NCBI GenBank assembly: GCA_041663285.1
Contig: JBAZSP010000004.1
Span: 1-46,608, forward strand
DNA length: 46,608 nucleotides
Origin: UBA1435 sp041663285
Lineage (GTDB): Bacteria > Patescibacteriota > Microgenomatia > UBA12405
Reading direction: 5' to 3'
Shown: piece by piece, positions 31,835-40,649 of the stretch
Position numbering within the stretch: the first letter of the stretch is position 1
Layout of the letters: each line of letters starts with the position of its first letter
Program-made: the position numbers and the translations under genes
The notes under the pieces: generated by a model
Databases searched by the model: none
What the model was told of the DNA's origin: nothing
What the model saw: only the letters and a program-made list of their open reading frames with translations

Positions 31835-33589
31835 ATGTCACAGAAAAAGATAAAAAAGTTGAGAGCGGTGATTGACAGTAACGGACAAAAAGTCGGAGAA
31901 TACAGGCAGGCGGAGACCCTTTTGATGGGCAAAAGTTTGGGGGTAATTCTGAAAGAGAACAATAAATTTTTAATCGGCCTTGCTTTAGGATTATTGGCGC
32001 TGTTTGTTAATTCTTTAAACGGGGATTTTGTATCCGATGATTACGCGACAATTCCTCATAATCCGTTAATTGCGAATTTGGGAGTAGGGTTTAAGGGACT
32101 AAGCAGTACCAACATACTTAAATCAATGGTAGCGTTTGTGTTTGGGGTTAAGCCATTCCAGTATCATTTGGTCAGTACCATATTTTACATAATAATTTGT
32201 GTTTTGGCCTTTGTGGCGATTTATAAGATCTATCAGGATAGATGGCTGGCAATTATGACGGTGTTGATTTTTTCGGTTCACCCGCTCCATGTAGAGGCGG
32301 TTTCCTGGATATCGGGGGTACCCTATTTATTTATTGCTTTTTATAGTTTGATAATTTTGCTTTTGACGATTAAGTTTTTTGAAACCGGTAGATGGCAGTT
32401 ATTGATTGGTGCAGCGGGATTGTTCTTGTTGGCTTATCTTAACGACTTCCCCAGGATATTTGCCATATTTCCTTTGGTAATTATTTACCTGATGTTTAGA
32501 GGTAATAAAAAAATATTGTCCAGAATTTGGCAGATAACACCTTATTTGGTGATAGTATTTATAGTTGCTTTAGCGTTTGGCTGGCATCATATTGTGGGGA
32601 GAATAAATGTGGTCAATACCGGCTACAACTTAAGTGACAGTATCTACTACGACCCTTTTTTTCAGTACCCCACCGGATTGGCCAAGTATCTACAATTATT
32701 TTGGGCACCGTTTGATCTGACACTCTATCATACGATGTACGTATTACCGGTGTGGCTGAATTGGTCGATTTTGCTTAATTATCTGGCTATGACAGTTTAT
32801 TTTTATTTTAAAGATAAAAGGTTATTTTTTGCTTTGGCCTTTGTGATAGTGACCATTTTGCCGTCGATGGCTCCGGTGAAGGTAAGCTGGCTAGTGGCTG
32901 AAAGGTACGCGTTTTTACCGTCATTGGGATTTTGTGTATTTTTGGCAATTATTCTTAAAGAAATGTGGAGAAAGGCAAAGATTGTGCCACCGACATTATT
33001 GGTTAGCCTTATGATTTTTTTTATGGTTCGAGCCTACCTTCGGAATGATGATTGGGCGACCAATCATAAGCTATGGGTAAATACTTGTCAGGTTTCGCCC
33101 AACAGCCATAACGCTTGGAACAACATTGGTGACGATTACGATAAACTGGCAACTTTGGAGAAGGACAACAACGGGAAAATGATGCAGTACGCCAATGCTA
33201 TAAAAGGTTTTACCCAGTCTACGGTTATAAAACCCAACTATGCCGATGCCTACCATAACCGAGCCAACATTTTCTTTAAGGTCGGTAGACTTGATTTGGC
33301 CAGGGAGAGCTATGGGATTGCTTTGAATTTTTCTCCAGGTCTTTACCAGACGTATTTAAGTTTAATACAAATTGATTTGATGGAAGGAAATTTTGCCCTA
33401 GCGGAGGAGCATTCGAAAAAGTTGCTGACTATTCAGCCGAATAACACCCAAGCTTGGTATGCCCATGGGTTAGTAATGGCACAGACAGGAAAGAGGAGCG
33501 AAGCTGTTGATGCCCTAAAGAAGTCGCTGGTACTTGATCCAGCCAACAAAATGGCAGCCGAATTGCTTGGCCAGGTGGAGAAAAATTAA
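31835..33589 (+). CDS. TMTC-like membrane protein with C-terminal TPR repeats
   Basis: A protein of 584 residues. After one TM helix it has GDFVSDDYATIPHN (about 63-76), matching the acidic-pair loop of TMTC/PMT-type GT-C enzymes. HPLHVEAVSWISG (about 150) is the other TMTC landmark, and about ten TM helices follow to residue 420. The tail (about 425-580) contains three or four TPR units (NAWNNIGDDYDKLA, ADAYHNRANIFFKVGRLDLA, TQAWYAHGLVMAQTGKRSEA). Eukaryotic TMTC proteins are O-mannosyltransferases; an O-glycosylation role here is inference. It closes the operon and shares a TTAA stop with the convergent GT4 gene. Confidence 0.85.
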   Translation: MSQKKIKKLRAVIDSNGQKVGEYRQAETLLMGKSLGVILKENNKFLIGLALGLLALFVNSLNGDFVSDDYATIPHNPLIANLGVGFKGLSSTNILKSMVAFVFGVKPFQYHLVSTIFYIIICVLAFVAIYKIYQDRWLAIMTVLIFSVHPLHVEAVSWISGVPYLFIAFYSLIILLLTIKFFETGRWQLLIGAAGLFLLAYLNDFPRIFAIFPLVIIYLMFRGNKKILSRIWQITPYLVIVFIVALAFGWHHIVGRINVVNTGYNLSDSIYYDPFFQYPTGLAKYLQLFWAPFDLTLYHTMYVLPVWLNWSILLNYLAMTVYFYFKDKRLFFALAFVIVTILPSMAPVKVSWLVAERYAFLPSLGFCVFLAIILKEMWRKAKIVPPTLLVSLMIFFMVRAYLRNDDWATNHKLWVNTCQVSPNSHNAWNNIGDDYDKLATLEKDNNGKMMQYANAIKGFTQSTVIKPNYADAYHNRANIFFKVGRLDLARESYGIALNFSPGLYQTYLSLIQIDLMEGNFALAEEHSKKLLTIQPNNTQAWYAHGLVMAQTGKRSEAVDALKKSLVLDPANKMAAELLGQVEKN

Positions 33590-34806
33590 GTTATGGGTAA
33601 GCGATAGCGGATCTGGCGGGAGAGCCTTACCAGGCGCGGCTGCCAGCGCCAATGTTTTTTGATAAGGTCGAGGGCATTGTGAGAAGTACGGCGGTAAAGA
33701 CGAGGGTTGGTCAAAAGTGAGACGATGTTTGCAGCAAATTGTTTAAAATCACCCAGAGGGGTTTTGAGCATGCCTTGGGGGTAGTACGATGTTAACGCCG
33801 GCAAATCAAAAGACACTCCGGGCAGCCCCCAGGCCATGGCTTCGGCGGCGGCCATGCCGCCACTGTCGAAGACTGACGGATGAACCACAATTTTGCTTTG
33901 TCTAAATATCCGGTATTTGGGAATACCGGTCTGGAAGCCGGCTAAGAAAATATGTTGGTCTAGCCCAAGGGCCCCAATTTTGGCTTTGATAGAAGGAAGG
34001 AGCTCGCCATCGCCGACGATAATTAATTTAGCGGAGGGCAGGCGGTGGCGGACAATGGCCCAGATGTCAATTAGCTCCAAAACTCCTTTTTGGGGATGAA
34101 GCCGGCCCAGAAAGCAGGCAGCATAAGGCCTTTTACTTATCGGAATAAAATCTAAAGATTGGCGATAAGTGGAAAAGTTTGGAACATAGACGCCACCACG
34201 GATAACAGATATATGTTTATTTTGTTGGTGCTTGCGGAATTTGTCCACATCCGGCTCTGAGGTTACAAAAATATAATCAGTAAAATACGAGGCGATGAAA
34301 TGCGAAGGTATCTGACAAAGATAATAAACCAGACCCTTAAGGATCTGGTGGTTTTTGAAATAGGGAGATTGGGGATCAAGCGGCCATGGAGCAAACAGGT
34401 AGTAGCCGGCTAGCCAGCAGATTTGGGGGCGAAGGAGCTTTAAAAGGTATCCCAGGCCAAAATCAGGCCAAAAATCGGAGGCGGTATAAACATAGTCAAA
34501 ATGGCGGAGTTCGGAGTGGCGGATGATTGCAATAAGCCCCTTAGATAGCCGGCGAAGGTAGTGGCGAAAAAGCTGCCAAAGATTGGTGGTTGAATAAGGA
34601 CTGGCGGAATCAGTCATTATAAAATTAATTTGATGAAGATGTTTTTGGGCTAAAAGTCGATGGGATTCGGAACTGCCTAAGACCGTGACATCAAAATAGG
34701 GTTGCCAGTATTTGACAATATTTAAAAATATTTGATCTCCGCCACTTAAACTAGTGCCGATATTTGTGTTGGCAATGACCAAGAGCGTCGGTTTTTTTTG
34801 GTTCAA
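33586..34806 (-). CDS. GT4 glycosyltransferase (TTG start)
   Basis: A protein of 406 residues. The frame starts at a TTG (34806); no ATG or GTG is available near the N-terminal LLVIANTNIGTSLSGGDQIF, the GT-B opening. ACFLGRLHPQKGVLELI and VHPSVFDSGGMAAAEAMAWG (EX7E region, first Glu replaced by Asp) place it in GT4. Its start lies only 13 bp from the divergent methyltransferase start, so its promoter must lie within that gene. It likely adds a sugar to a lipid-linked glycan. Confidence 0.87.
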   Translation of the reverse strand: MNQKKPTLLVIANTNIGTSLSGGDQIFLNIVKYWQPYFDVTVLGSSESHRLLAQKHLHQINFIMTDSASPYSTTNLWQLFRHYLRRLSKGLIAIIRHSELRHFDYVYTASDFWPDFGLGYLLKLLRPQICWLAGYYLFAPWPLDPQSPYFKNHQILKGLVYYLCQIPSHFIASYFTDYIFVTSEPDVDKFRKHQQNKHISVIRGGVYVPNFSTYRQSLDFIPISKRPYAACFLGRLHPQKGVLELIDIWAIVRHRLPSAKLIIVGDGELLPSIKAKIGALGLDQHIFLAGFQTGIPKYRIFRQSKIVVHPSVFDSGGMAAAEAMAWGLPGVSFDLPALTSYYPQGMLKTPLGDFKQFAANIVSLLTNPRLYRRTSHNALDLIKKHWRWQPRLVRLSRQIRYRLPIT

Positions 34807-34819
34807 TAGGTTATTATAT

Positions 34820-35455
34820 ATGGTTATGGTGAAAGTGAATCTGGGATGTGGACCAAGCGGTGTTGAAAACTGGATTAATTTTGATTGGGGAATTTTACCG
34901 GTTAGCAGTAAACTAGTAGGCTTACGGTCTTTGGCCGTTAAAATGGGGTGGCTTAAGAATTCCTATAATGTTGGTTGGCCGGAGATTAAATTAGCAGATA
35001 TCAGAAAAAAGTTACCTTTGAGAGACGGAAGCGTTGACTGGATATACTGCTCTCATGTATTGGAACATTTGGATTACTGGCAAGTCGAAGATGTTTTAAA
35101 GGAGTGCTTTCGGGTACTAAAGAAAGATGGACGGATAAGGATTGTAGTTCCGGACTTAGATAAATTAATTGCAAAATATGAGAAAAATAAAGATGCGAAT
35201 CTTTTTTGTGGTGAATTTTTTGGCTTTGAAAAAAATAGAAGACCTAGAGGGTTCCTAGAAAAATTTAGCCGAAGGTTTATTCGTCCTCACGAATGGTTGT
35301 TCAATCAGCAATCGTTAAAGGACCTAATTAAAGGAGCTGGTTTTCAAGATATAAGCATATCGGATTATCGAAAAAGTGATATGCCGGAGGTGGAGAGACT
35401 GGATTTGACTGAACACCGAGAACTAAGTTGCTACCTTGAAGCCTGCAGGGGTTAA
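34820..35455 (+). CDS. Small class I SAM methyltransferase
   Basis: A protein of 211 residues. The ATG at 34820 has a weak AGG 9 bases upstream; 34826 (MVKVNLGCG) is an alternative. KVNLGCGPS is motif I, DWIYCSHVLEHLD the LEH motif, and LKKDGRIRIVVPD motif III, typical of the short methyltransferases in O-antigen loci. It is a lone plus-strand gene between two minus-strand GT4 genes and shares a TTAA stop with the one downstream. The acceptor is unknown. Confidence 0.86.
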   Translation: MVMVKVNLGCGPSGVENWINFDWGILPVSSKLVGLRSLAVKMGWLKNSYNVGWPEIKLADIRKKLPLRDGSVDWIYCSHVLEHLDYWQVEDVLKECFRVLKKDGRIRIVVPDLDKLIAKYEKNKDANLFCGEFFGFEKNRRPRGFLEKFSRRFIRPHEWLFNQQSLKDLIKGAGFQDISISDYRKSDMPEVERLDLTEHRELSCYLEACRG

Positions 35456-36600
35456 TAGTAGCGAGTGATTAGCTCAAGATTTTTGATACTAAAATGGCGG
35501 AGGGCGTAGAAACGGCAATTTTTTTGAAGGTTTATATATAGCTTAGGTTGATGGTAAAGCTTGGAAATCAGCCGGGAAAAATTGGCAACGGTGGGCTTGG
35601 CGATAAAAGAAACAGATGGTGTGATGACTTCGGGAACGGCGCCTAAATTTGAGGCGACTACCGGAATGCCACAACCTAAAGCTTCAAGGATTACTCTCCC
35701 CCACCCTTCTTCGTAAAGAGAAGGCAGACAAAAGAGGTCAGCAGAGGCATAATAATGGTGGAGTTGGTGGTAAGGAACATTGCCAACCGGTTTAATGTTT
35801 GGAAAACGACTAGAGTATTGTTTTAGCCGAAAATAATCCGGGCCTCCCCCGACAAAAACAAAGTTGATCCGGGGGAGTTTGGCGGCGACTTTGGCCAGAA
35901 GTAACGCCCCTTTTTGAGGAATAAGTCGGCCAATGAAAAGTACCGTGAAGCCTGGCGGAAGATGAGTTATTTCCCGGGCGGATTTTTGCGATTGGGGAGA
36001 AAAGCGGCGAAGGTCGATCCAGTGATGATAGATCGATAGCTTAGACGAACTGGCTCCTAATTGAATTAGCTGGCGAAGAGATATTTTTGACTGGGTTAAA
36101 ATATGGTCGACGTGATTGAGGATAAATAACATTAAACGCTTTAGCCGGGGCGATTGAGGAACGGAATCGTAAGATGAATAAATGCTAAGGATGTGGTTGG
36201 GAAAGCGAAAGATGGCCTTGATGATAATGCCGACCAGGGCGGCGTTTAAGCCATGAGAATGAATGGTGTCGATAGGCCGTGGATGAAACAACAGCCAAAT
36301 GAAAACGCGGAAAAAATAATAAGGGGTGAGGTAGAGAAAATTTATTAAGGGTTTGGCTTCGAGGCGATGAAAGAGGTTGCGGCCGATCCAGGCAAAACGG
36401 CGGATAAACAAGTGAGGATTGGGCGATTCGGATTTTTTCCAGGAGGTATGGGGGGTAGTGATGGGAGAATAGGTTAGGACGATATTTTTATATTTTTTTG
36501 TGCTTAAAGCTGTGGTCAAATCGGTGAGGTGGGTTTCGACACCGCCGATATTGGGAGAAAAAAATGGAGTCAGGTGGAGAATTGTTTTTATTGCCGCCAT
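35452..36600 (-). CDS. GT4 glycosyltransferase
   Basis: A protein of 382 residues, GT-B fold: LHLTPFFSPNIGGVETHL at the N-terminus, FTVLFIGRLIPQKGALLLAK at the start of the second half, and LPSLYEEGWGRVILEALGCG with the EX7E pair. It begins 13 bp inside the upstream GT2 gene and ends the long minus-strand operon from the right edge. It likely transfers one sugar in the cytoplasm. Confidence 0.91.
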   Translation of the reverse strand: MAAIKTILHLTPFFSPNIGGVETHLTDLTTALSTKKYKNIVLTYSPITTPHTSWKKSESPNPHLFIRRFAWIGRNLFHRLEAKPLINFLYLTPYYFFRVFIWLLFHPRPIDTIHSHGLNAALVGIIIKAIFRFPNHILSIYSSYDSVPQSPRLKRLMLFILNHVDHILTQSKISLRQLIQLGASSSKLSIYHHWIDLRRFSPQSQKSAREITHLPPGFTVLFIGRLIPQKGALLLAKVAAKLPRINFVFVGGGPDYFRLKQYSSRFPNIKPVGNVPYHQLHHYYASADLFCLPSLYEEGWGRVILEALGCGIPVVASNLGAVPEVITPSVSFIAKPTVANFSRLISKLYHQPKLYINLQKNCRFYALRHFSIKNLELITRYY

Positions 36601-37628
36601 GATAGCCGATTAACAGGTTTTAAAAGGTGGAAAAATTTTGCTAGGGTCACCTTGGTATAGATGAACCAAGACAAAAGGCAGGCTAAGGGGTGAAAAAACC
36701 AGGCAGGATCGGGCCGGTGGAAATATCCACGTAGGCTGTCAAATAGTGACGGCAATATTGTAAGACTATAAAGAGTAAATTTTACAATACCGAGCGAGTT
36801 GGCTTGTCCCCAGTTAAAACTGCGTAAGGGTTGGTAATAATAGTAGTCAACCAGGCGTCGGTTTTGTTTGCGGATGAATTTTGTTATAGAGGATTCGCAG
36901 AAGGTGTGAATAATTCCAATTTTTACTTTGGCAAAAAGCAGGGAGCTGGAATTATGAATTAGATATTGACTGATAATATCGATATCGAAGAGATAATCGG
37001 CAGTAAGTAATTTTTTTAAAAACGAGGCGCGGTAGATTGTGCCATTGGCCCCCAGCGTTGGTAGCGGAGTGCCGGCGATCAGGGTTAAAAGCAAAAAATC
37101 GGGATAATCTTTTACTGCCAATTTCAGGCTGGTCCAGCGGAAGTTAATAAAATTTTGCCGATCAGTAATACCGCAGACAAAGGCGTAAGGATCATTGGCA
37201 CCGAACAAGGCTGAATAGCGTTCGATAAACCCTGCCTGACGCCGATAAGTAAACTTAATGGGTTCGGTGGCTATAAGAGAAGGAACTAAATTAAAGGGTT
37301 TTAGCATAACCGATAACCAAGAGGCAGAAGGCAGGAGATTGTCGGAATCGATTAGGGCAATATAAGCGCCTTTGGCATGTTTGGCTCCAATGGCCTTGCC
37401 TGACTCGGCGGTTTTGAGGGGATTATGAACTATTTTTGCTTTGAATTTATGGGCAATTTTCTGGGTGCCATCGGTCGAGCCACCGTCGGCGATAATTATT
37501 TCAATCGAAAATCCGGAAGTTTTTTGACGACGGATGGAATGCAAACAAGCAGGCAGGATGATAGCGGCATTGAGGGTGGGGATAACAAAGGAGATTAACG
37601 GATTGGGAGATTTAGATAAGGCCGCCAT
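36588..37628 (-). CDS. GT2 glycosyltransferase
   Basis: A protein of 346 residues. FVIPTLNAAIILPACLHSI opens the GT-A domain, IIADGGSTDGTQ binds the nucleotide, and ALIDSDNLLP carries the DxD. The C-terminal 100 residues include hydrophobic stretches (GIVKFTLYSLTILPSLF, HPLACLLSWFIYTKV) that would attach it to the membrane. It overlaps the radical SAM gene by 17 bp. Confidence 0.9.
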   Translation of the reverse strand: MAALSKSPNPLISFVIPTLNAAIILPACLHSIRRQKTSGFSIEIIIADGGSTDGTQKIAHKFKAKIVHNPLKTAESGKAIGAKHAKGAYIALIDSDNLLPSASWLSVMLKPFNLVPSLIATEPIKFTYRRQAGFIERYSALFGANDPYAFVCGITDRQNFINFRWTSLKLAVKDYPDFLLLTLIAGTPLPTLGANGTIYRASFLKKLLTADYLFDIDIISQYLIHNSSSLLFAKVKIGIIHTFCESSITKFIRKQNRRLVDYYYYQPLRSFNWGQANSLGIVKFTLYSLTILPSLFDSLRGYFHRPDPAWFFHPLACLLSWFIYTKVTLAKFFHLLKPVNRLSWRQ

Positions 37629-39156
37629 GCTTGTGGACTAGGGTGAAAAAATAATAATCGATGGGTAATCCGAAGTATTTGAAATACCAGCGAATCCTAA
37701 CTAAGGATAGAGCAATATAGAATGACAGGGAAAATAGAGGGCGGAGGAACGGGTTGGTGATTCGAGAAAGAAGGGTCGGGTAGGTGTCCTGGTCCATCAG
37801 GCCGAAAATATATTGGGTTAACATAGCTGTCAGCCGGGCGTCATGTGAGGAAATCCAGCGTTGATGAACGGAGGTGTTGAAAGCGTCTTCGGGTGACATA
37901 AGATATTGGCTCCACCCCCGAAGACTGTGGGGGTAATCCAGCCCCAGTTTAACTGCCCGGTCAAAAAGTGGAGCACCCGGATATGGCAAAAAAAGATAAT
38001 AAGTGTAGCGGTTGCGCCGGCAGATTTTTAACAACTGGCTAATCAGGGAAAGAGTGGATCGGTATTCAGATTGGACAAAACGATTATTCTCGCCGGCGTC
38101 TTTGGACCAGGGAAGCCCGACTAGAAATGAGTATAGGATTTTTATGTTATAAGTTTTGCAGAGATGGGTAAATTTTTTAATGTCGTCGACGTTGATATCT
38201 TTGGTAACCAGATCGAGGGCGGCTTGAGAGCCAGATTCGGCACCAGTCAAAATCATAGAGCAACCACTTCGGTGCATTAAGCTCCAGGTAGATTTTTTGA
38301 ACTGTGACATCTGACGGACACGACCATTGGCATTCCCCCATTTGATGTTTAACTTGCGGTTAATTATGGCCTGGCAAATTGACCGAACACGAGATTCGTC
38401 GACAAAAAAATTACTGTCAATTACGGCGATAGAATCGGCCTGATAATTTTTTACTAAATTTTGCCACTCCTGGACGACCTGGGTGGCAGGGGTGGCCACC
38501 CAGCGGTTTTTATTAACGATTGGTTCGACGCAAAAACCACAGCGGTGAGGGCAACCGTAACTGGAGATATAGGGAATAGTGCGGAGACCATATTCGGTAT
38601 TGCCAATACAACGAGAGAGATCAATAAGGTGATAAGGGATGGGAGGTAAAGTCGCAAGATTAACCGGTTGACTGTCGGGATTATTGACTATCTGGCGGTG
38701 GGACTTGTAGACAATCCCATTTAAGGACTTAAGAGATTGCTTGTTTTGGAGACGATGGACCAGCCGGGTAAAAGTTTCATCACCCTGGCCTTTTACGATA
38801 ATGTCGACATATTTGTTTTTTATAGTTTCCAGGGGAAGGATTGACGGGTGCCAGCCGCCCCAGACGATAGGAATATGGGGAAAGGCTTTCTTGAAAGCAC
38901 GGGCGATTTTGAGACCGTCAAGAATTTGATAGCCGGTCATGACCGAGATACCAAGGCACACAGCGCCGGAAGAAGAAGAGAGGAGGCTTTTAAGAGTATT
39001 GGTTTGTAAATGACGGGCAAAAATCTTGATAGTATAGCCTTGCTGGTCTAACTGACGGGAGATAGCCAACAAGGAAAGAGGAACGCCGCTCCAGGGACGG
39101 TAAGCAGGAAACGGTGATGGAAAATAAAGAATGATTAGGTTTTTACTAGCAGTCAC
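37612..39156 (-). CDS. B12-type radical SAM protein (CX3CX2C)
   Basis: A protein of 514 residues. The N-terminal domain (LIILYFPSPFPAYRPWSGVPLS, VCLGISVMTGYQ, IVWGGWHPSILP, IIVKGQGDETF) is a B12-binding-type fold. SYGCPHRCGFCVE gives the cluster Cys at 202, 206 and 209. VIDSNFFVD, ILTGAESGSQ and YSFLVGLPWS follow. It is directly followed, in the direction of reading, by a GT2 gene and preceded by another radical SAM gene with an ATGA overlap; the two may act in sequence. Confidence 0.9.
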   Translation of the reverse strand: MTASKNLIILYFPSPFPAYRPWSGVPLSLLAISRQLDQQGYTIKIFARHLQTNTLKSLLSSSSGAVCLGISVMTGYQILDGLKIARAFKKAFPHIPIVWGGWHPSILPLETIKNKYVDIIVKGQGDETFTRLVHRLQNKQSLKSLNGIVYKSHRQIVNNPDSQPVNLATLPPIPYHLIDLSRCIGNTEYGLRTIPYISSYGCPHRCGFCVEPIVNKNRWVATPATQVVQEWQNLVKNYQADSIAVIDSNFFVDESRVRSICQAIINRKLNIKWGNANGRVRQMSQFKKSTWSLMHRSGCSMILTGAESGSQAALDLVTKDINVDDIKKFTHLCKTYNIKILYSFLVGLPWSKDAGENNRFVQSEYRSTLSLISQLLKICRRNRYTYYLFLPYPGAPLFDRAVKLGLDYPHSLRGWSQYLMSPEDAFNTSVHQRWISSHDARLTAMLTQYIFGLMDQDTYPTLLSRITNPFLRPLFSLSFYIALSLVRIRWYFKYFGLPIDYYFFTLVHKHGGLI

Positions 39157-40649
39157 GATGAAAAATCTTTGAGTTTCTGAAAAAACTTATAAGTATACTT
39201 AAGTAGGTGCTGAAAGTCCTCAAAAGACCTGATCGATAGCACCTGGTTGAGCATAAATTTGGGAGTGATAATGCCCTTGAATAATTGTTGGACGAGACGC
39301 GGGTATTCGGCCGGATTTAATTGTGTTTTGATAACAGGATGACGCATATCGTAATCATTCCAATTAGTCGACAACAAAAGGTGTTGTTTTTTACAATCAG
39401 AAAACAGGGGTGTTCCGGGATAAGGAATGACTATGGTAGCCTGCATGCTGTCGATTAGGCCTTGCCGAAAAAGAGATTTAGCGGTATATAAGGTGTTGTT
39501 GATTTCAGCTGTAGTTTCCCAGGGGTAACCCAACATGATAGTGACATGAGGCTGAAGACCGACGCGTTTGGCCAGTTTCAAATCTTTTTCAGCGTTTTCT
39601 ACCCGATTGTTTTTGTTGATTCGGTCGAGGGTTGTCTGGTTGGCGGATTCGAAACCATAAAGTATTAATCTGAAACCGGCTTTGGCCATTAACTGGTACT
39701 GATTTGCAGTGACAGAGCCGAAGCGGAGATTGCAGGAAAAACGGATTTTTTTGTTAAGTCCGGTGGATATTAAGCGGTGGCAGAAGTCGTCAAGCCATTG
39801 GCCAACAGGAAGAGTGCCGGAATCATCGAAGATTTCTCGAACATGAAAGTTATCGACTAAATTGGTGATTTCGGCTACGGTGCGGTCGACAGAGAAACAA
39901 CGGAATTGGGAACCCGGGTAGAGAGTTGTCCATGAGCAAAAAGCACATTTACCCCACCAGCAATCACGACCGGACATAATGTAAGCACCGGGAAGATAAC
40001 GGTAGTTGTTATTGTGATAAGCATAGAGCTGCCACTGCGTTAATTCGCGGTCAATAATGGGCAGAGAATCGAGCTGATGATGGACTAGACTAAATTGGCC
40101 AGTGGTTAAAATTGTTTTGCCAGAGCGATACCAAAAACCGGGCTCCAATTTTGTTTTGTGAGTTAAATGATCACAGAGATTTTGAAGCATAAAGTCGTAA
40201 TCACCACCGGTCAGAACATAATCCACCGGACTGTTTTGGAGCGATTCTTTGGGCATGGCAGTGACGTGATCGCCCATTAGAACTACTATTGGCGACCAGT
40301 GCGCAGAGGAATGGTTTTTTATTTTTTTGATAATTTGCCAGTGGTATTTAACAACCGGTGTTTTGGTCTCAATAACAATCAGATTGGGACGGCGGCGTAA
40401 TAACTGGTTAAACCAAACGGAGGGAGTCAAATTTGTGCTTATAGCATCATCCCAATAGACCTGATAACCCGATTTTGATAAAAGAGTAGCGGCAGAAGCA
40501 GGAATGACTGGATAAATATGATTGCCGGTATTAGTCCACTGGAATTGACGGTTTTGAGTTAGCAAAGGAGAACCCTTTGGTGATGGAATTGGCGGATAAG
40601 AAATGGCGATGGAAAACTTAGCCGCCGATATACTGGCCGTTTTTGACAT
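39153..40649 (-). CDS. B12-type radical SAM protein with CX4CX2C motif
   Basis: A protein of 498 residues. The N-terminal half resembles a B12-binding domain (NLIVIETKTPV, IVVLMGDHVTAMP, YVLTGGDYDFML). The cluster loop is SGRDCWWGKCAFCSW: Cys at 230, 235 and 238, so four residues separate the first two. IFDDSGTLP, LILYGFESANQTTL and VTIMLGYPWET follow normally. It starts 32 bp inside the GT2 gene upstream and is coupled to the next radical SAM gene. The target is unknown. Confidence 0.88.
   Translation of the reverse strand: MSKTASISAAKFSIAISYPPIPSPKGSPLLTQNRQFQWTNTGNHIYPVIPASAATLLSKSGYQVYWDDAISTNLTPSVWFNQLLRRRPNLIVIETKTPVVKYHWQIIKKIKNHSSAHWSPIVVLMGDHVTAMPKESLQNSPVDYVLTGGDYDFMLQNLCDHLTHKTKLEPGFWYRSGKTILTTGQFSLVHHQLDSLPIIDRELTQWQLYAYHNNNYRYLPGAYIMSGRDCWWGKCAFCSWTTLYPGSQFRCFSVDRTVAEITNLVDNFHVREIFDDSGTLPVGQWLDDFCHRLISTGLNKKIRFSCNLRFGSVTANQYQLMAKAGFRLILYGFESANQTTLDRINKNNRVENAEKDLKLAKRVGLQPHVTIMLGYPWETTAEINNTLYTAKSLFRQGLIDSMQATIVIPYPGTPLFSDCKKQHLLLSTNWNDYDMRHPVIKTQLNPAEYPRLVQQLFKGIITPKFMLNQVLSIRSFEDFQHLLKYTYKFFQKLKDFSS

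Noticed and set aside
34754..34819. Longer N-terminus for the small methyltransferase
   Set aside because: It would overlap the divergent GT4 gene by 53 bp; the fold begins at KVNLGCG.
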